From positions 310,001 through 374,000 of the forward strand of contig NZ_CP021416.1 of assembly GCF_002162315.1 (NCBI RefSeq): a stretch of DNA of 64,000 nt, given 5' to 3'. A program made the translations under genes and the position numbers. Shown piece after piece: positions 28,390-37,509 of the stretch. Position 1 is the stretch's first letter. Every line of letters starts with the position of its first letter. Origin of the DNA: Sulfurospirillum diekertiae (lineage in GTDB: Bacteria; Campylobacterota; Campylobacteria; Campylobacterales; Sulfurospirillaceae). The notes beneath the pieces were generated by a model. It did not search any database, was not told the DNA's origin, and saw nothing but the letters and a program-made list of their open reading frames with translations.

Positions 28390-29239
28390 AGGGGTCAGGG
28401 CTAAACTTTTAACTTTTAATATTCCATGTTATAATTCTAGCAAAAAAAAGATGGTAAGTATGTCACGAAGATTACGCATTGAAAGCTTAGGCTATCATCA
28501 TGTCTATAACAGAGGGGTTGCTAAAAGCGCTGTATTCATAGATGAGATAGATAAAGCAAAGTTTATAGAGCTGATGGCGAGTATGGCTAGAGAGTATAAA
28601 TTCAATATTCATGCATTTTGCTTAATGGACAATCACTATCACATTTTAGTTCAAAATACGCGCGAAAATCTCTCTTCAGGTATGCGCCAACTTAACGCAC
28701 AGTACGCAAGTTACTTCAATAAACGCCATTGCAGAGTAGGGCATTTATGGCAAGATCGCTTTAAATCGTGGTATGTGTTAGATAACAAACACCTTTTTGC
28801 ACTTTTTAAATATATCGAAAATAATCCTGTAAAAGCACAGATAACGCACAAAATAGGTGATTATATCTATTGTTCAACATATAGTATTTTAAAAGATGCA
28901 GTACCTTCCTTTTTGCAAAATTCATTTGTATTGCGAGATTACAATACTCAAGAATTGATTGATCTCTTAAATATCCCTCTGAGTGATTCAGAACGTTTAA
29001 CGATAGACGCATTTCACAAAACAAAGTATAAGCATGAAGATGGCCATATAGCGCTTTTGCACAAAGAAGAACTATCAAATTACTTTTTACATGTAAAGAA
29101 TAAGCAACAACGAAATGAAGCGGTAAAAAAATGCGTATGAAGATGGGTATAGCAAAACAGATATTGCAAAAAAAACTGTCTCTAAGCGTTGCAGGAGTGA
29201 GTAAAATTCTAAAAAGTTAAAAGTTTAGCCCTGACCCCT
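28390..29239 (+). mobile_element. REP-type (Y1 HUH) transposase element with 28-bp terminal inverted repeats
   Basis: The transposase gene is bracketed by perfect inverted copies of a 28-bp end: left 28390-28417 beginning AGGGGTCAGGGCTAAACTTT, right 29212-29239 ending in its complement AAAGTTTAGCCCTGACCCCT. The GGGGTCAGG end is what I recall from many REP-associated tyrosine transposases. The element is about 850 bp and lies between the hypothetical membrane protein and gyrA. Confidence 0.88.
28451..29220 (+). CDS. REP-associated tyrosine transposase (TnpA-REP/RayT), C-terminus shifted by two A-run indels
   Basis: A Y1 HUH transposase. The HUH motif is LMDNHYHILVQN (His62, His64) and the tyrosine region is NAQYASYFNKRHCRVGHLWQDRFKS. 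The literal frame stops at 29140 (229 residues). Removing one A in the A7 run near 29126-29132 and one in the A8 run near 29168-29175 extends it to the TAA at 29218-29220, adding YEDGYSKTDIAKKLSLSVAG, a helix-turn-helix tail usual in the family (about 255 residues). ATG 28460 is an alternative start. It probably moves by a single-strand mechanism that uses the flanking palindromic ends. Confidence 0.88.
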
Positions 29240-29298
29240 ATTGAAACCAAAGGAAAAGTAAAGTACAATCAAACAATTTTACATTGCAAGGCTAATGA

Positions 29299-31827
29299 AT
29301 GGATAATATTTTTGATTCGAACCAAGACATCAAAACAGTAAGTATTGAAGAGTCGATAAAGACCAGTTATCTTGATTATTCGATGAGCGTTATCATTGGG
29401 CGTGCACTTCCCGATGCACGAGATGGATTAAAACCCGTACACAGAAGAATTTTATATGCAATGAACGATCTTGCGATCTCATCACGCAGTCCTTATAAAA
29501 AATCGGCACGTATCGTCGGTGATGTTATCGGTAAATACCATCCACATGGTGATACTGCTGTTTATGATGCGCTTGTTCGTATGGCACAGCCGTTTTCAAT
29601 GCGAATTCCGATTGTTGATGGACAAGGAAACTTCGGTTCAATAGACGGAGATAGTGCAGCTGCTATGCGTTATACCGAGGCACGTATGACTCCACTAGCA
29701 GAAGAGCTTCTTCGCGATCTTGATAAAGATACGGTTGATTTTGTCCCTAACTATGATGACAGTATGATTGAACCAGATGTATTGCCAAGCCGTGTTCCTA
29801 ACCTACTTCTTAACGGATCAAGCGGTATTGCGGTTGGTATGGCAACGAATATTCCACCACACTGCTTGGATGAACTTTTAGATGCACTTTTACTTTTGAT
29901 TGAAAATCCAGAAGCCACCTTGGATGAAGTAATGGAGTTTATCAAAGGACCTGATTTTCCAACCAGCGGTATCATCTTTGGTAAAAAAGGGATTCTTGAG
30001 GCATATAAAACAGGACGTGGTCGTGTAAGAATACGTTCTAAAGTGCATATTGAGAAAAAAGGCAATAAAGATATTATTGTTATTGATGAACTTCCGTACC
30101 AAGTCAATAAAGTTCGTTTAATTGAGCAAATTGTAGCGCTTGTTAAAGATAAAATGATTGAAGGTATCAGTGAAATCAGAGATGAGAGTGATAGAGATGG
30201 TATTCGTTTGGTCATTGAGCTTAAACGTGAAGCGATGAGCGATATTGTTCTCAATAACCTTTATAAATCCACCAATCTTGAAGTAACGTTTGGTGTTATT
30301 TTACTTGCAATTCATAACAAAGAGCCAAAAGTCTTTACGCTAATAGAGCTTTTACTCCTCTTTTTACGCCATCGCAAAACGGTTATTATTCGCCGTACTA
30401 TTTTTGAACTTGAAAAAGCAAAGGCAAAAGCCCATATTTTAGAGGGTTTAACGATTGCACTTGATAATATTGATGAAATCATCGCTCTTATTAAAGGCAG
30501 TGCCGACACTAAAAGCGCTAAAGATGGCTTAATTGAGCGATTTAATCTCAGCGAAGTTCAAGCGGGCGCTATTTTGGATATGAGACTCCAACGCCTTACA
30601 GGACTAGAGAGAGAAAAAATTGAAAATGAGCTTGCAGAATTGCTTAAAGAGATTCAATACCTTACAGACATTCTTAAAAGTGAAGTCGTGTTAAATGATC
30701 TTATCAAAAAAGAACTGATTGAAATTAAAGATAAATTCAAATCAAAACGTATTACAGAAATCGTTGATGATTATGATGATATTGACGTAGAAGATTTGAT
30801 TGCCAATGAATCCATGGTTGTGACCATTACGCATCGTGGTTACATCAAACGTGTACCATTGAAACAGTATGAGAAGCAAAAACGTGGTGGTAAAGGCAAA
30901 ATTGCGGTAACCACATATGATGATGACTTTATCGAAAGCTTCTTTGTTTCCGATACCCATGATACGTTGATGTTTGTGACGGATCGCGGACAACTCTACT
31001 GGCTCAAAGTCTACCGAATTCCAGAAGGAAGTAGAACAGCTAAAGGTAAAGCAGTTGTTAATCTTATTCAGTTACAAGCAGATGAAAAGATTATGGCTAT
31101 TATTCCAACAACCGATTTTGATGAGACCAAATCATTGGCGTTCTTTACCAAAAATGGTGTTATCAAACGTACGAATTTAAGTGAATTTAAAAATATCCGA
31201 TCTGTGGGTGTTAGAGCAATTACGCTAGATGATGATGATGAGTTAGTCACCGCGAAAGTCGTAACACAAGACACTAAAAACCTTTTCATTGTCACTAAAA
31301 AGGGTATGTGTATAAGATTTGAAGTCAGTGATGCGAGAGAAATCGGCAGAACAGCGCGAGGGGTCACTGGTATTCGCTTTAAGGAAGAGAATGACAGAGT
31401 TGTTGGTGCTGCTGTAATTTATAACGATCAAGAAGAACTTTTAACGGTAACCGAAAAAGGTATTGGTAAACGTACAACGGCGGAAGAGTATCGCTTGCAA
31501 GGTCGTGGTGGTAAAGGTGTTATTGCCATGAAACTTACACCGAAAACTGCCGATTTAGTAGGTGTTGTCATTGTTGATGAAGACAAAGACCTTATGGCTC
31601 TTACTAGCAATGGTAAAATGATTCGTGTTGATATGGAAACCATCCGAAAAGCAGGACGTAATACCAGCGGTGTTAAAGTCGTTTCCGTGGAAGGTACTGA
31701 TATTGTTGCAAGTATTGCACGATGTCCAAAAGAAGAGAGTGATGAGCTTGAGGGTGAATTTGAAGAAGGAGACGAGGGTTCCAATGAAGGAAGCTTGATC
31801 TCAGATATAACTCCAAGCGAAGAGTAA
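29299..31827 (+). CDS. gyrA: DNA gyrase subunit A
   Basis: An 842-residue GyrA, complete. The catalytic Tyr125 is in [11 protein letters not shown]. The quinolone-determining loop reads [10 protein letters not shown] (81-90): Thr86 and Asp90, using Campylobacter numbering, are wild type, so no target mutation is seen there. The C-terminal beta-pinwheel has the six-blade repeats with the GyrA box QRRGGKGK-like [10 protein letters not shown]. It introduces negative supercoils with GyrB. The acidic tail ([17 protein letters not shown]) is normal for the class. LPP20 follows. Confidence 0.98.
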   Translation: MDNIFDSNQDIKTVSIEESIKTSYLDYSMSVIIGRALPDARDGLKPVHRRILYAMNDLAISSRSPYKKSARIVGDVIGKYHPHGDTAVYDALVRMAQPFSMRIPIVDGQGNFGSIDGDSAAAMRYTEARMTPLAEELLRDLDKDTVDFVPNYDDSMIEPDVLPSRVPNLLLNGSSGIAVGMATNIPPHCLDELLDALLLLIENPEATLDEVMEFIKGPDFPTSGIIFGKKGILEAYKTGRGRVRIRSKVHIEKKGNKDIIVIDELPYQVNKVRLIEQIVALVKDKMIEGISEIRDESDRDGIRLVIELKREAMSDIVLNNLYKSTNLEVTFGVILLAIHNKEPKVFTLIELLLLFLRHRKTVIIRRTIFELEKAKAKAHILEGLTIALDNIDEIIALIKGSADTKSAKDGLIERFNLSEVQAGAILDMRLQRLTGLEREKIENELAELLKEIQYLTDILKSEVVLNDLIKKELIEIKDKFKSKRITEIVDDYDDIDVEDLIANESMVVTITHRGYIKRVPLKQYEKQKRGGKGKIAVTTYDDDFIESFFVSDTHDTLMFVTDRGQLYWLKVYRIPEGSRTAKGKAVVNLIQLQADEKIMAIIPTTDFDETKSLAFFTKNGVIKRTNLSEFKNIRSVGVRAITLDDDDELVTAKVVTQDTKNLFIVTKKGMCIRFEVSDAREIGRTARGVTGIRFKEENDRVVGAAVIYNDQEELLTVTEKGIGKRTTAEEYRLQGRGGKGVIAMKLTPKTADLVGVVIVDEDKDLMALTSNGKMIRVDMETIRKAGRNTSGVKVVSVEGTDIVASIARCPKEESDELEGEFEEGDEGSNEGSLISDITPSEE

Positions 31828-31875
31828 TTGGAATAGTAGTTGCTTAAAGATAAAAAAATATTTAAAGGTGTCCCT

Positions 31876-32316
31876 ATGAATAGATGGTTTGTAACACTTT
31901 TGGCAAGTTTGGGTTTAATTTTATTGGTTGCAGGGTGCTCAGCAAAAAAGGATGAACCACCTAAAAATCCAAAAGACGCTATGTATGATTTCAGTAATGA
32001 AAAATCAATTGTCGTTTATGGTGAAGGTATTGCACCTCAAAATACAGTTTCTCCTGCACAAGCAATTGCATTAGCAAAACGTGCTGCAATTACCGATGGG
32101 TATCGCCAACTGGGTGAGAAACTCTATGGTGTAAAAATTAACTCTACAGAAACCGTTAGAGATGCAATGTTGAAAGATTCTCGTATTACTGCACAAGTCA
32201 ATGCTTTGATTAAAGATGCTGCGATTACGGATGCAACATTTAAAGATGGTTTATACAGTATTCGTATGGAAGTTACTATGAGTGCACGTAGGTGGCAAGA
32301 ACTTTTTGCTTATTAA
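31876..32316 (+). CDS. LPP20 family lipoprotein
   Basis: A 146-residue lipoprotein. The signal peptide has the lipobox LVAGC (Cys21). The body (ALAKRAAITDGYRQLGEKLYGVKI, GLYSIRMEVTMS) is the LPP20 domain, first described in Helicobacter outer-membrane lipoproteins. I start at the ATG at 31876 because AAAGGTG lies eight bases before it and it gives a proper signal peptide; an in-frame upstream TTG at 31840 would add 12 unneeded residues. It overlaps the next gene by 25 bases. Confidence 0.88.
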   Translation: MNRWFVTLLASLGLILLVAGCSAKKDEPPKNPKDAMYDFSNEKSIVVYGEGIAPQNTVSPAQAIALAKRAAITDGYRQLGEKLYGVKINSTETVRDAMLKDSRITAQVNALIKDAAITDATFKDGLYSIRMEVTMSARRWQELFAY

Positions 32317-32681
32317 TAGGTCTAACACAAGCGCTTTTTTGCAGTGATCTTTTTTGGTTTTCATACAAAATTGTCACTGTAAATGGCCTTGTCGTTTATG
32401 AACAAAAAAATATTGCCCCCGTCATGATTCCCTACGAGGGTAAAGCACAGAAGTTATGCTCTATTGAGTTATCTAATACGCAAAATCTTCCCAAAGAACA
32501 ATTTTTGCGAAAACACTTTGATGATATTCTGCCTTGCTTCTATCAACTCTCCTCACATCTTCTTGCTTGGGATGATCAATATCTGAAACATGGAAATGAC
32601 AGGATAGAGTTGGTCATCGAGCCCGTGCGCTTTACAGTAGATTTTAAAGATGAATTCGCTACCATAAATGCCATTAGGTAA
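32292..32681 (+). CDS. Hypothetical exported protein
   Basis: A 129-residue protein starting at GTG inside the LPP20 gene. The first 17 residues (MARTFCLLIGLTQALFC) look like a signal peptide. The mature part has no motif I recognise (KIVTVNGLVVYEQKNIAPV, IELVIEPVRFTV). Tight packing between lpp20 and flgR, with short gaps, argues that it is a real gene of the same operon. Its function is unknown. Confidence 0.65.
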   Translation: MARTFCLLIGLTQALFCSDLFWFSYKIVTVNGLVVYEQKNIAPVMIPYEGKAQKLCSIELSNTQNLPKEQFLRKHFDDILPCFYQLSSHLLAWDDQYLKHGNDRIELVIEPVRFTVDFKDEFATINAIR

Positions 32682-32708
32682 AACTTTTTCTGGTAGGATT
32701 GATTCAAA

Positions 32709-33872
32709 ATGCATGTTGCAATTGTAGAAGATGATATAAATATGAGAAAATCCCTTGAGATAGCACTTGGGGAGTATGAAGAATTTAAAATCTCTACGTA
32801 TAAAAGCGCACTTGATGCCCTTAAAAAGATTGATTCCAGTGTCGATTTGATTGTGACTGATATTAATATGCCGGGAATGGATGGCATTGAGTTTATTAAA
32901 AAACTTGATGGTGCTTATGACATTATCGTTATTACAGGCAACGCGACGCTCAGTCGTGCCATTGAGTCTGTTCGCTTAGGTGTCAAAGATTTTTTAACCA
33001 AGCCTTTTGAAATTGAAACACTCGTTGAAGCCATTAAGCGACATGATAAAATTCGTACTAAAGTAAAAGAAAGTTTTGAAAAGATTGATAGCACCAAAGA
33101 AGAAAATGGCGATTTTATAGCAAACTCTCCAGAACTTGAAAAAGCACTTACCATTGCTAGAAAAGCGGCAAAAACGGATGTGAGTGTGCTTCTTTTGGGT
33201 GAAAGTGGCGTGGGAAAAGAGCTTTTTGCCAACTACGTGCATAAAAATTCTCCTCGCTCTAAAAATCCATTTGTTGCCATTAATATGGCTGCTATTCCTG
33301 AAAACCTTTTGGAGAGCGAGCTTTTTGGCTATGAAAAAGGGGCATTTACGGATGCTATTGCAGAAAAAAAAGGTTATTTTGAAGTTGCCAATGGCGGAAC
33401 GCTGTTTTTAGATGAGATTGGTGAAATGCCAATGACTCTTCAGGCGAAGCTTCTAAGGGTGATTCAAGAGCGTGTTATGGTGCGCGTAGGTGGAACAAAA
33501 GAGCTTATTATTGATGTTCGTATTGTTTCTGCGACGAATGCCGATATTAAACGAAGCATTAAAGAAGGACATTTTAGAGAAGACCTTTACTATAGGCTCA
33601 ATACGATTCCTATTGAAATAGCACCGCTTCGACAACGTAAAGAGGAAATTTTACCCATTTGCGAGGTGATTTTAGAGCGTGTTACGAAGAAATATGGGTT
33701 GCAAAAGCGTTATTTTTCAGAAGAGGCAATCGAATCTTTAATGACGTATCGATGGCCTGGGAATATTCGAGAGTTGATCTCTGTGGTAGAACGTGCAGTG
33801 ATCTTAAGTGATACCGAAGCGATCAGTAAAGAAGATCTCTTCTTAGAGAGTCGTAACTGGTTTAGTTCGTAG
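32709..33872 (+). CDS. flgR: Sigma-54-dependent response regulator FlgR
   Basis: A 387-residue NtrC-type protein. The receiver domain (1-115) has the phospho-acceptor Asp51 in IVTDINMPGMDG. The AAA+ domain has Walker A GESGVGKE (164-171). The sigma-54 contact loop reads GAFTDA (211-216) instead of the usual GAFTGA. It ends at ISKEDLFLESRNWFSS with no Fis-type DNA-binding domain, as in Helicobacter FlgR, which activates sigma-54 flagellar genes from solution with the kinase FlgS. A long inverted repeat follows it. Confidence 0.93.
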   Translation: MHVAIVEDDINMRKSLEIALGEYEEFKISTYKSALDALKKIDSSVDLIVTDINMPGMDGIEFIKKLDGAYDIIVITGNATLSRAIESVRLGVKDFLTKPFEIETLVEAIKRHDKIRTKVKESFEKIDSTKEENGDFIANSPELEKALTIARKAAKTDVSVLLLGESGVGKELFANYVHKNSPRSKNPFVAINMAAIPENLLESELFGYEKGAFTDAIAEKKGYFEVANGGTLFLDEIGEMPMTLQAKLLRVIQERVMVRVGGTKELIIDVRIVSATNADIKRSIKEGHFREDLYYRLNTIPIEIAPLRQRKEEILPICEVILERVTKKYGLQKRYFSEEAIESLMTYRWPGNIRELISVVERAVILSDTEAISKEDLFLESRNWFSS

Positions 33873-33884
33873 CAAACCTACAAT

Positions 33885-33936
33885 AGACTTTTTTTGATAA
33901 CTTAATACCAGCACCATTGGGTTATTAAAAAAGTCT
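33885..33936. terminator. Long imperfect inverted repeat between flgR and asd
   Basis: AGACTTTTTTTGATAAC (33885-33901) can pair with GTTATTAAAAAAGTCT (33921-33936), with one G-U pair and one bulged T. It starts 12 bases after the flgR stop. There is no T tract after it, so it may be a processing hairpin or a weak terminator. Confidence 0.45.
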
Positions 33937-33960
33937 CATATAAAAATTAAGGTAAGAGAA

Positions 33961-34989
33961 ATGAAAAAGTACAATGTAGCAATCGTTGGCGCTACGGGTG
34001 CAGTTGGTGAAGAGCTGTGTAGAGTTTTAGAAGAGGTTGATTTTCCTGTCAATAATCTCGTTCCTCTTGCAAGCAGCAAGAGTGCAGGACTTGAAGTTGA
34101 GTTCAAAGGTAAAACCTATAAAGTCCTTGAGCTCACTGAAAAAGCATTTGAAGAGAACGATGTTGAAATTGCATTTTTCAGTGCAGGTGGTGATATTTCC
34201 GCACATTATGCTCCTTTTGCAGCAGAAGCAGGTGCAGTCGTTATTGACAATACCAGCCATTTTAGAATGGATCCAGATGTTCCTTTGGTCGTTCCTGAAT
34301 GCAATCCTGATGATATTGGGCAATGGCAAAATCGAGGCATTATCGCCAATCCAAACTGCTCAACCATTCAAATGGTGCAAGTGTTAAAACCACTCGATGA
34401 TATCTTTAATATTACTCGTGTGGATGTTGCCACTTATCAAGCGGTCAGCGGTGCGGGTAAAAGTGGTATGGAAGAACTGGTCAATCAGATGCAAGACTTT
34501 TTTGCCTTTAAACTCGATCAGTGTGAGCCAAAAACATTTTCACATCAAATTGCTCTCAATGTTATTCCTCATATTGATGTTTTCATGGATAATGACTACA
34601 CTAAAGAAGAGATGAAAATGGTCAATGAGACTCAAAAAATCTTAGGTAAAACGATGGAAATTAGCGCAACATGTGTTCGTGTTCCAGTTATGCGAAGTCA
34701 CTCTGAAGCGATCACCATTCATTTTGAAAAAGATGTCAATTTAGAAAAAGCGATTGAAGCACTTAAAAATGCAGAAAATGTAATTGTTTTGGATAACCCA
34801 GCGAAAAAAGAGTACCCAATGCCAATTATTTCAACCGATACCAACGAGACCTATGTAGGAAGAATTCGTAAAGATATCAACCGCGATAACATACTTCATC
34901 TTTGGTGTGTTGCTGATCAAATTCGTGTAGGCGCTGCGACCAATGCGGTGAGAATTGCACAAAAATGGATCAAAAGAGAAGAGGCTTAA
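33961..34989 (+). CDS. asd: Aspartate-semialdehyde dehydrogenase
   Basis: A 342-residue enzyme that reduces aspartyl phosphate to aspartate semialdehyde for Lys, Met, Thr and diaminopimelate synthesis. It has GATGAVGEEL (NADP loop, 10-19), catalytic Cys133 in ANPNCSTIQM, and SHFRMDPDVPLVVPE. Complete length. AAGGTAAGAG precedes the ATG. The stop overlaps the next ATG (TAATG). Confidence 0.97.
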   Translation: MKKYNVAIVGATGAVGEELCRVLEEVDFPVNNLVPLASSKSAGLEVEFKGKTYKVLELTEKAFEENDVEIAFFSAGGDISAHYAPFAAEAGAVVIDNTSHFRMDPDVPLVVPECNPDDIGQWQNRGIIANPNCSTIQMVQVLKPLDDIFNITRVDVATYQAVSGAGKSGMEELVNQMQDFFAFKLDQCEPKTFSHQIALNVIPHIDVFMDNDYTKEEMKMVNETQKILGKTMEISATCVRVPVMRSHSEAITIHFEKDVNLEKAIEALKNAENVIVLDNPAKKEYPMPIISTDTNETYVGRIRKDINRDNILHLWCVADQIRVGAATNAVRIAQKWIKREEA

Positions 34990-35504
34990 TGCTAGAAAAA
35001 TTATTTGAGCGAGGGTTGTGGTCGACGCGACTCATGACCCTCTTAGCGGTTGTCTTTAGTATTTTAGCCGCTTTTGCACTTTTCTTTTTAGCCAGTGCAG
35101 ATCTTTACCATGTTTTGGTATTGACCTATCAGTATTTTTTCACAAATTTTCATCCTGAAAATTTTCATGCAGATATTGTCGCGGATATTATTGGCGCGAT
35201 TGATCTTTATCTAATTGCCGTTGTTCTGCTCATCTTTGGTTTTGGTATTTATGAGCTTTTTATCTCTGAAATTGATGTAGCTAAAGGTACGGGTGGCGAT
35301 AAGATTTTATATGTGAGCTCTTTAGATGAGCTAAAAGATAAAATCGCAAAAGTCATTGTGATGGTCTTAATCGTAAGCTTTTTTCAACGTGTGCTTCATG
35401 CTGAATACAAGGGCGCTTTAGAGATGCTCTATCTTTCATTTTCTATTTTGGCTCTTTCCTTAGGGCTCTATTTTTTACATAAAAATGGAGGAAAACACGA
35501 ATGA
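34989..35504 (+). CDS. YqhA family membrane protein (UPF0114)
   Basis: A 171-residue protein with four hydrophobic helices; the family signature [14 protein letters not shown] is seen in [16 protein letters not shown]. The function is unknown. I use the ATG at 34989 ([16 protein letters not shown]), which overlaps the asd stop by one base (TAATG); a longer frame from 34965 would lie inside asd. It overlaps hemE by four bases. Confidence 0.88.
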   Translation: MLEKLFERGLWSTRLMTLLAVVFSILAAFALFFLASADLYHVLVLTYQYFFTNFHPENFHADIVADIIGAIDLYLIAVVLLIFGFGIYELFISEIDVAKGTGGDKILYVSSLDELKDKIAKVIVMVLIVSFFQRVLHAEYKGALEMLYLSFSILALSLGLYFLHKNGGKHE

Positions 35505-36523
35505 TTTTTGTAGATGCATGTTTCGGTAAAAAAACGCCTTATACACCGGTATGGATGATGCGTCAAGCAGGGCGTTATTTGCCTGAGTATATGGAAGTGA
35601 GAGCTCAAGCAGGAGATTTTTTATCTCTTTGCAAAAACCCTGAAAAAGCCTGTGAAGTCACGCTTCAACCGGTTGATATTTTGGGTGTGGATGCTGCGAT
35701 TTTATTTAGCGATATTTTAGTGGTTCCCTTAGAAATGGGCATGGAGCTTCAGTTTTTAAAAGGCGAGGGGCCTGTCTTTTCACATCCCATTAAAAATCAA
35801 GCGGATTTGGACAAGCTCAGTGTTGAAAAAGCGATTGATGGCTTAGCCTACGTTTATGAGACGATTAAATTGATTCGTGGCAAACTCGCTGCGGATAAAG
35901 CGCTCATAGGTTTTTGCGGTGCGCCTTGGACACTTGCAACCTATATGATTGAAGGTCAAGGCACCAAGACCTACGCTTTGGTTAAAAAGATGATCTACTC
36001 TAACCCTCAGTTTATGCATGCGTTGCTTAAAAAAGTGACGGAAGTACTTAAGGGTTATATGGAGCGTCAGATTCAAAGTGGTGCGAATGTTGTGATGATT
36101 TTTGATTCATGGGCGGCGGCACTTGAAGAGAGTGCGTATTTTGAGTTCAGTTGGTCGTATATGAAAGAGATCAGCGCGTATCTCAAAGCAAAATATCCGC
36201 ATGTGCCTGTCATTTTATTTCCTAAAGGCATTAGTGGTTATTTGGATAAAATCGATGGTGAATTTGATGTCTTTGGTGTGGATTGGTCAACGCCGATTGA
36301 GCTTGCGAAAGCAAAATTAGGAGGCAAATATGTCCTTCAAGGCAATATGGAACCGACACGTCTTTACAACAAAGAGGCGATTGATGAGGGGATTGAGCAT
36401 ATTGTGAATGTGATGAAAAATGAGAGACATATCTTTAACTTAGGACACGGCATTTTGCCAGATATTCCCGTTGAACACGCTCAATACTTCATTAAACAGG
36501 TACAAACTCGTACAAAGATCTAA
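35501..36523 (+). CDS. hemE: Uroporphyrinogen decarboxylase
   Basis: A 340-residue enzyme of haem synthesis that removes four carboxyl groups from uroporphyrinogen III. It begins [30 protein letters not shown] (seen in two blocks), the PVWxMRQAGR signature, and has [18 protein letters not shown] and [10 protein letters not shown]. Complete length. GGAGGAAAAC precedes the ATG. The start overlaps the yqhA stop. A clear terminator follows. Confidence 0.97.
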   Translation: MIFVDACFGKKTPYTPVWMMRQAGRYLPEYMEVRAQAGDFLSLCKNPEKACEVTLQPVDILGVDAAILFSDILVVPLEMGMELQFLKGEGPVFSHPIKNQADLDKLSVEKAIDGLAYVYETIKLIRGKLAADKALIGFCGAPWTLATYMIEGQGTKTYALVKKMIYSNPQFMHALLKKVTEVLKGYMERQIQSGANVVMIFDSWAAALEESAYFEFSWSYMKEISAYLKAKYPHVPVILFPKGISGYLDKIDGEFDVFGVDWSTPIELAKAKLGGKYVLQGNMEPTRLYNKEAIDEGIEHIVNVMKNERHIFNLGHGILPDIPVEHAQYFIKQVQTRTKI

Positions 36524-36525
36524 CC

Positions 36526-36556
36526 GTTTGCCCTTATTTTTAGGGCAAACTTCTTT
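36526..36556 (+). terminator. Rho-independent terminator after hemE
   Basis: GTTTGCCCT (36526-36534) pairs with AGGGCAAAC (36542-36550), with a loop TATTTTT, followed by TTCTTT. It starts three bases after the hemE stop codon. A TTACATGTAA copy follows at 36555-36564. Confidence 0.8.
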
Positions 36557-36574
36557 ACATGTAAAGGATTTCCC

Positions 36575-37486
36575 ATCAGCCAGATTATCTTTGGACCCAT
36601 CACGTCAAGACGTTTTGGACAGTCACTTGGCATCGATCTTAGCCCCTCCATCAAACAATGTAATTTTGACTGCCTCTATTGTGAGCTCAAAGGGGCTAAA
36701 ACAGTCGATAAGGCGAAAGATGCACCTTCATTCCATGAAGTGTTAGATGCGCTTAAAATGGCACTCTCTAAGCATCAAAACCTTGATGTCATTACACTCA
36801 CCGCCAATGGCGAGCCCACCCTTTACCCTGAGCTTGACGCACTGGTGGATGCTATTCTTATTTTACCCAATCGCCCAAAACTGCTGATTCTCTCCAATGG
36901 CTCTACGATTCATGATGAGGCGATTCAAAAAACGCTTTCTAAAATTGATATTGTCAAACTCTCTTTGGATTGTGTCAGTCCAAAATGCTTTAAGAAGCTT
37001 GATCGCGCGCACAAAGGGATTGAAATTGGGCAGATTATCGAAGGTATGAAACAATTTAGAACGCGCTATCAAGGGACATTGGTCATTGAAATTTTAGTGG
37101 TAGAAAGGCTCAATGATACCGAAGAGGAATTTCATGCTCTCAATGCGGCATTGCATGAGATCAATCCTGATCGCATTGATGTCAGTACCATTGATCGCCC
37201 ACCTGCGTATGCGGTCAAAGGTGTCAGCATTGAGCGTTTAGTCGAGCTTTCAAATCTCTTGGAAGATTTACATGTAAACATTGCGTATAAGAAAAACTAC
37301 ATCTCTGAAAAGCGTTATTTTAGCGAAGAGGAGATTTATGAACTTCTTAAACGAAGGCCTCAAAGCTTTGAAGATATAGCGCTTTGTTTTGATGCGCAAA
37401 GTTTGAAAAATCTCAACCATTTGGTCGAAAAAAATGCTTTACATGTAAAAAATATTGCAGGCGTGAATTTTTATAAAGTAACCTAG
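36575..37486 (+). CDS. Radical SAM protein with apparent ATC start codon
   Basis: The open frame reads SQIIFGPITSRRFGQSLGID then LSPSIKQCNFDCLYC. The three cysteines of CNFDCLYC are the 4Fe-4S/SAM cluster motif of radical SAM enzymes. The first usual start codon (GTG 36740) lies downstream of this motif and would delete it, so translation must begin upstream. The only suitable site is ATC at 36575, six bases after AAAGGA, which lines up with the initial Met I recall in homologues. The product has about 303 residues; the C-terminus (about 210-303) looks like a winged-helix tail. The substrate is unknown. A single-base sequence error (ATG to ATC) is the alternative. Confidence 0.8.
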   Translation: MSQIIFGPITSRRFGQSLGIDLSPSIKQCNFDCLYCELKGAKTVDKAKDAPSFHEVLDALKMALSKHQNLDVITLTANGEPTLYPELDALVDAILILPNRPKLLILSNGSTIHDEAIQKTLSKIDIVKLSLDCVSPKCFKKLDRAHKGIEIGQIIEGMKQFRTRYQGTLVIEILVVERLNDTEEEFHALNAALHEINPDRIDVSTIDRPPAYAVKGVSIERLVELSNLLEDLHVNIAYKKNYISEKRYFSEEEIYELLKRRPQSFEDIALCFDAQSLKNLNHLVEKNALHVKNIAGVNFYKVT

Positions 37487-37504
37487 TGGGCAAAGCGCCC
37501 ACTA
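37484..37504. terminator. Convergent terminator between the radical SAM and TRAP genes
   Basis: TAGTGGGC (37484-37491) pairs with GCCCACTA (37497-37504) around a five-base loop. It begins at the radical SAM stop codon and lies between converging genes. Confidence 0.6.
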
Positions 37505-37509
37505 CGCTA

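Noticed and set aside
28390-29239. An IS605-type element with tnpB
   Set aside because: Only one gene of REP-type transposase is inside the inverted ends; there is no TnpB and no omega RNA region.
29299-31827. Quinolone-resistance mutation in gyrA
   Set aside because: The loop reads [10 protein letters not shown] with Thr86 and Asp90, the wild-type residues by Campylobacter numbering.
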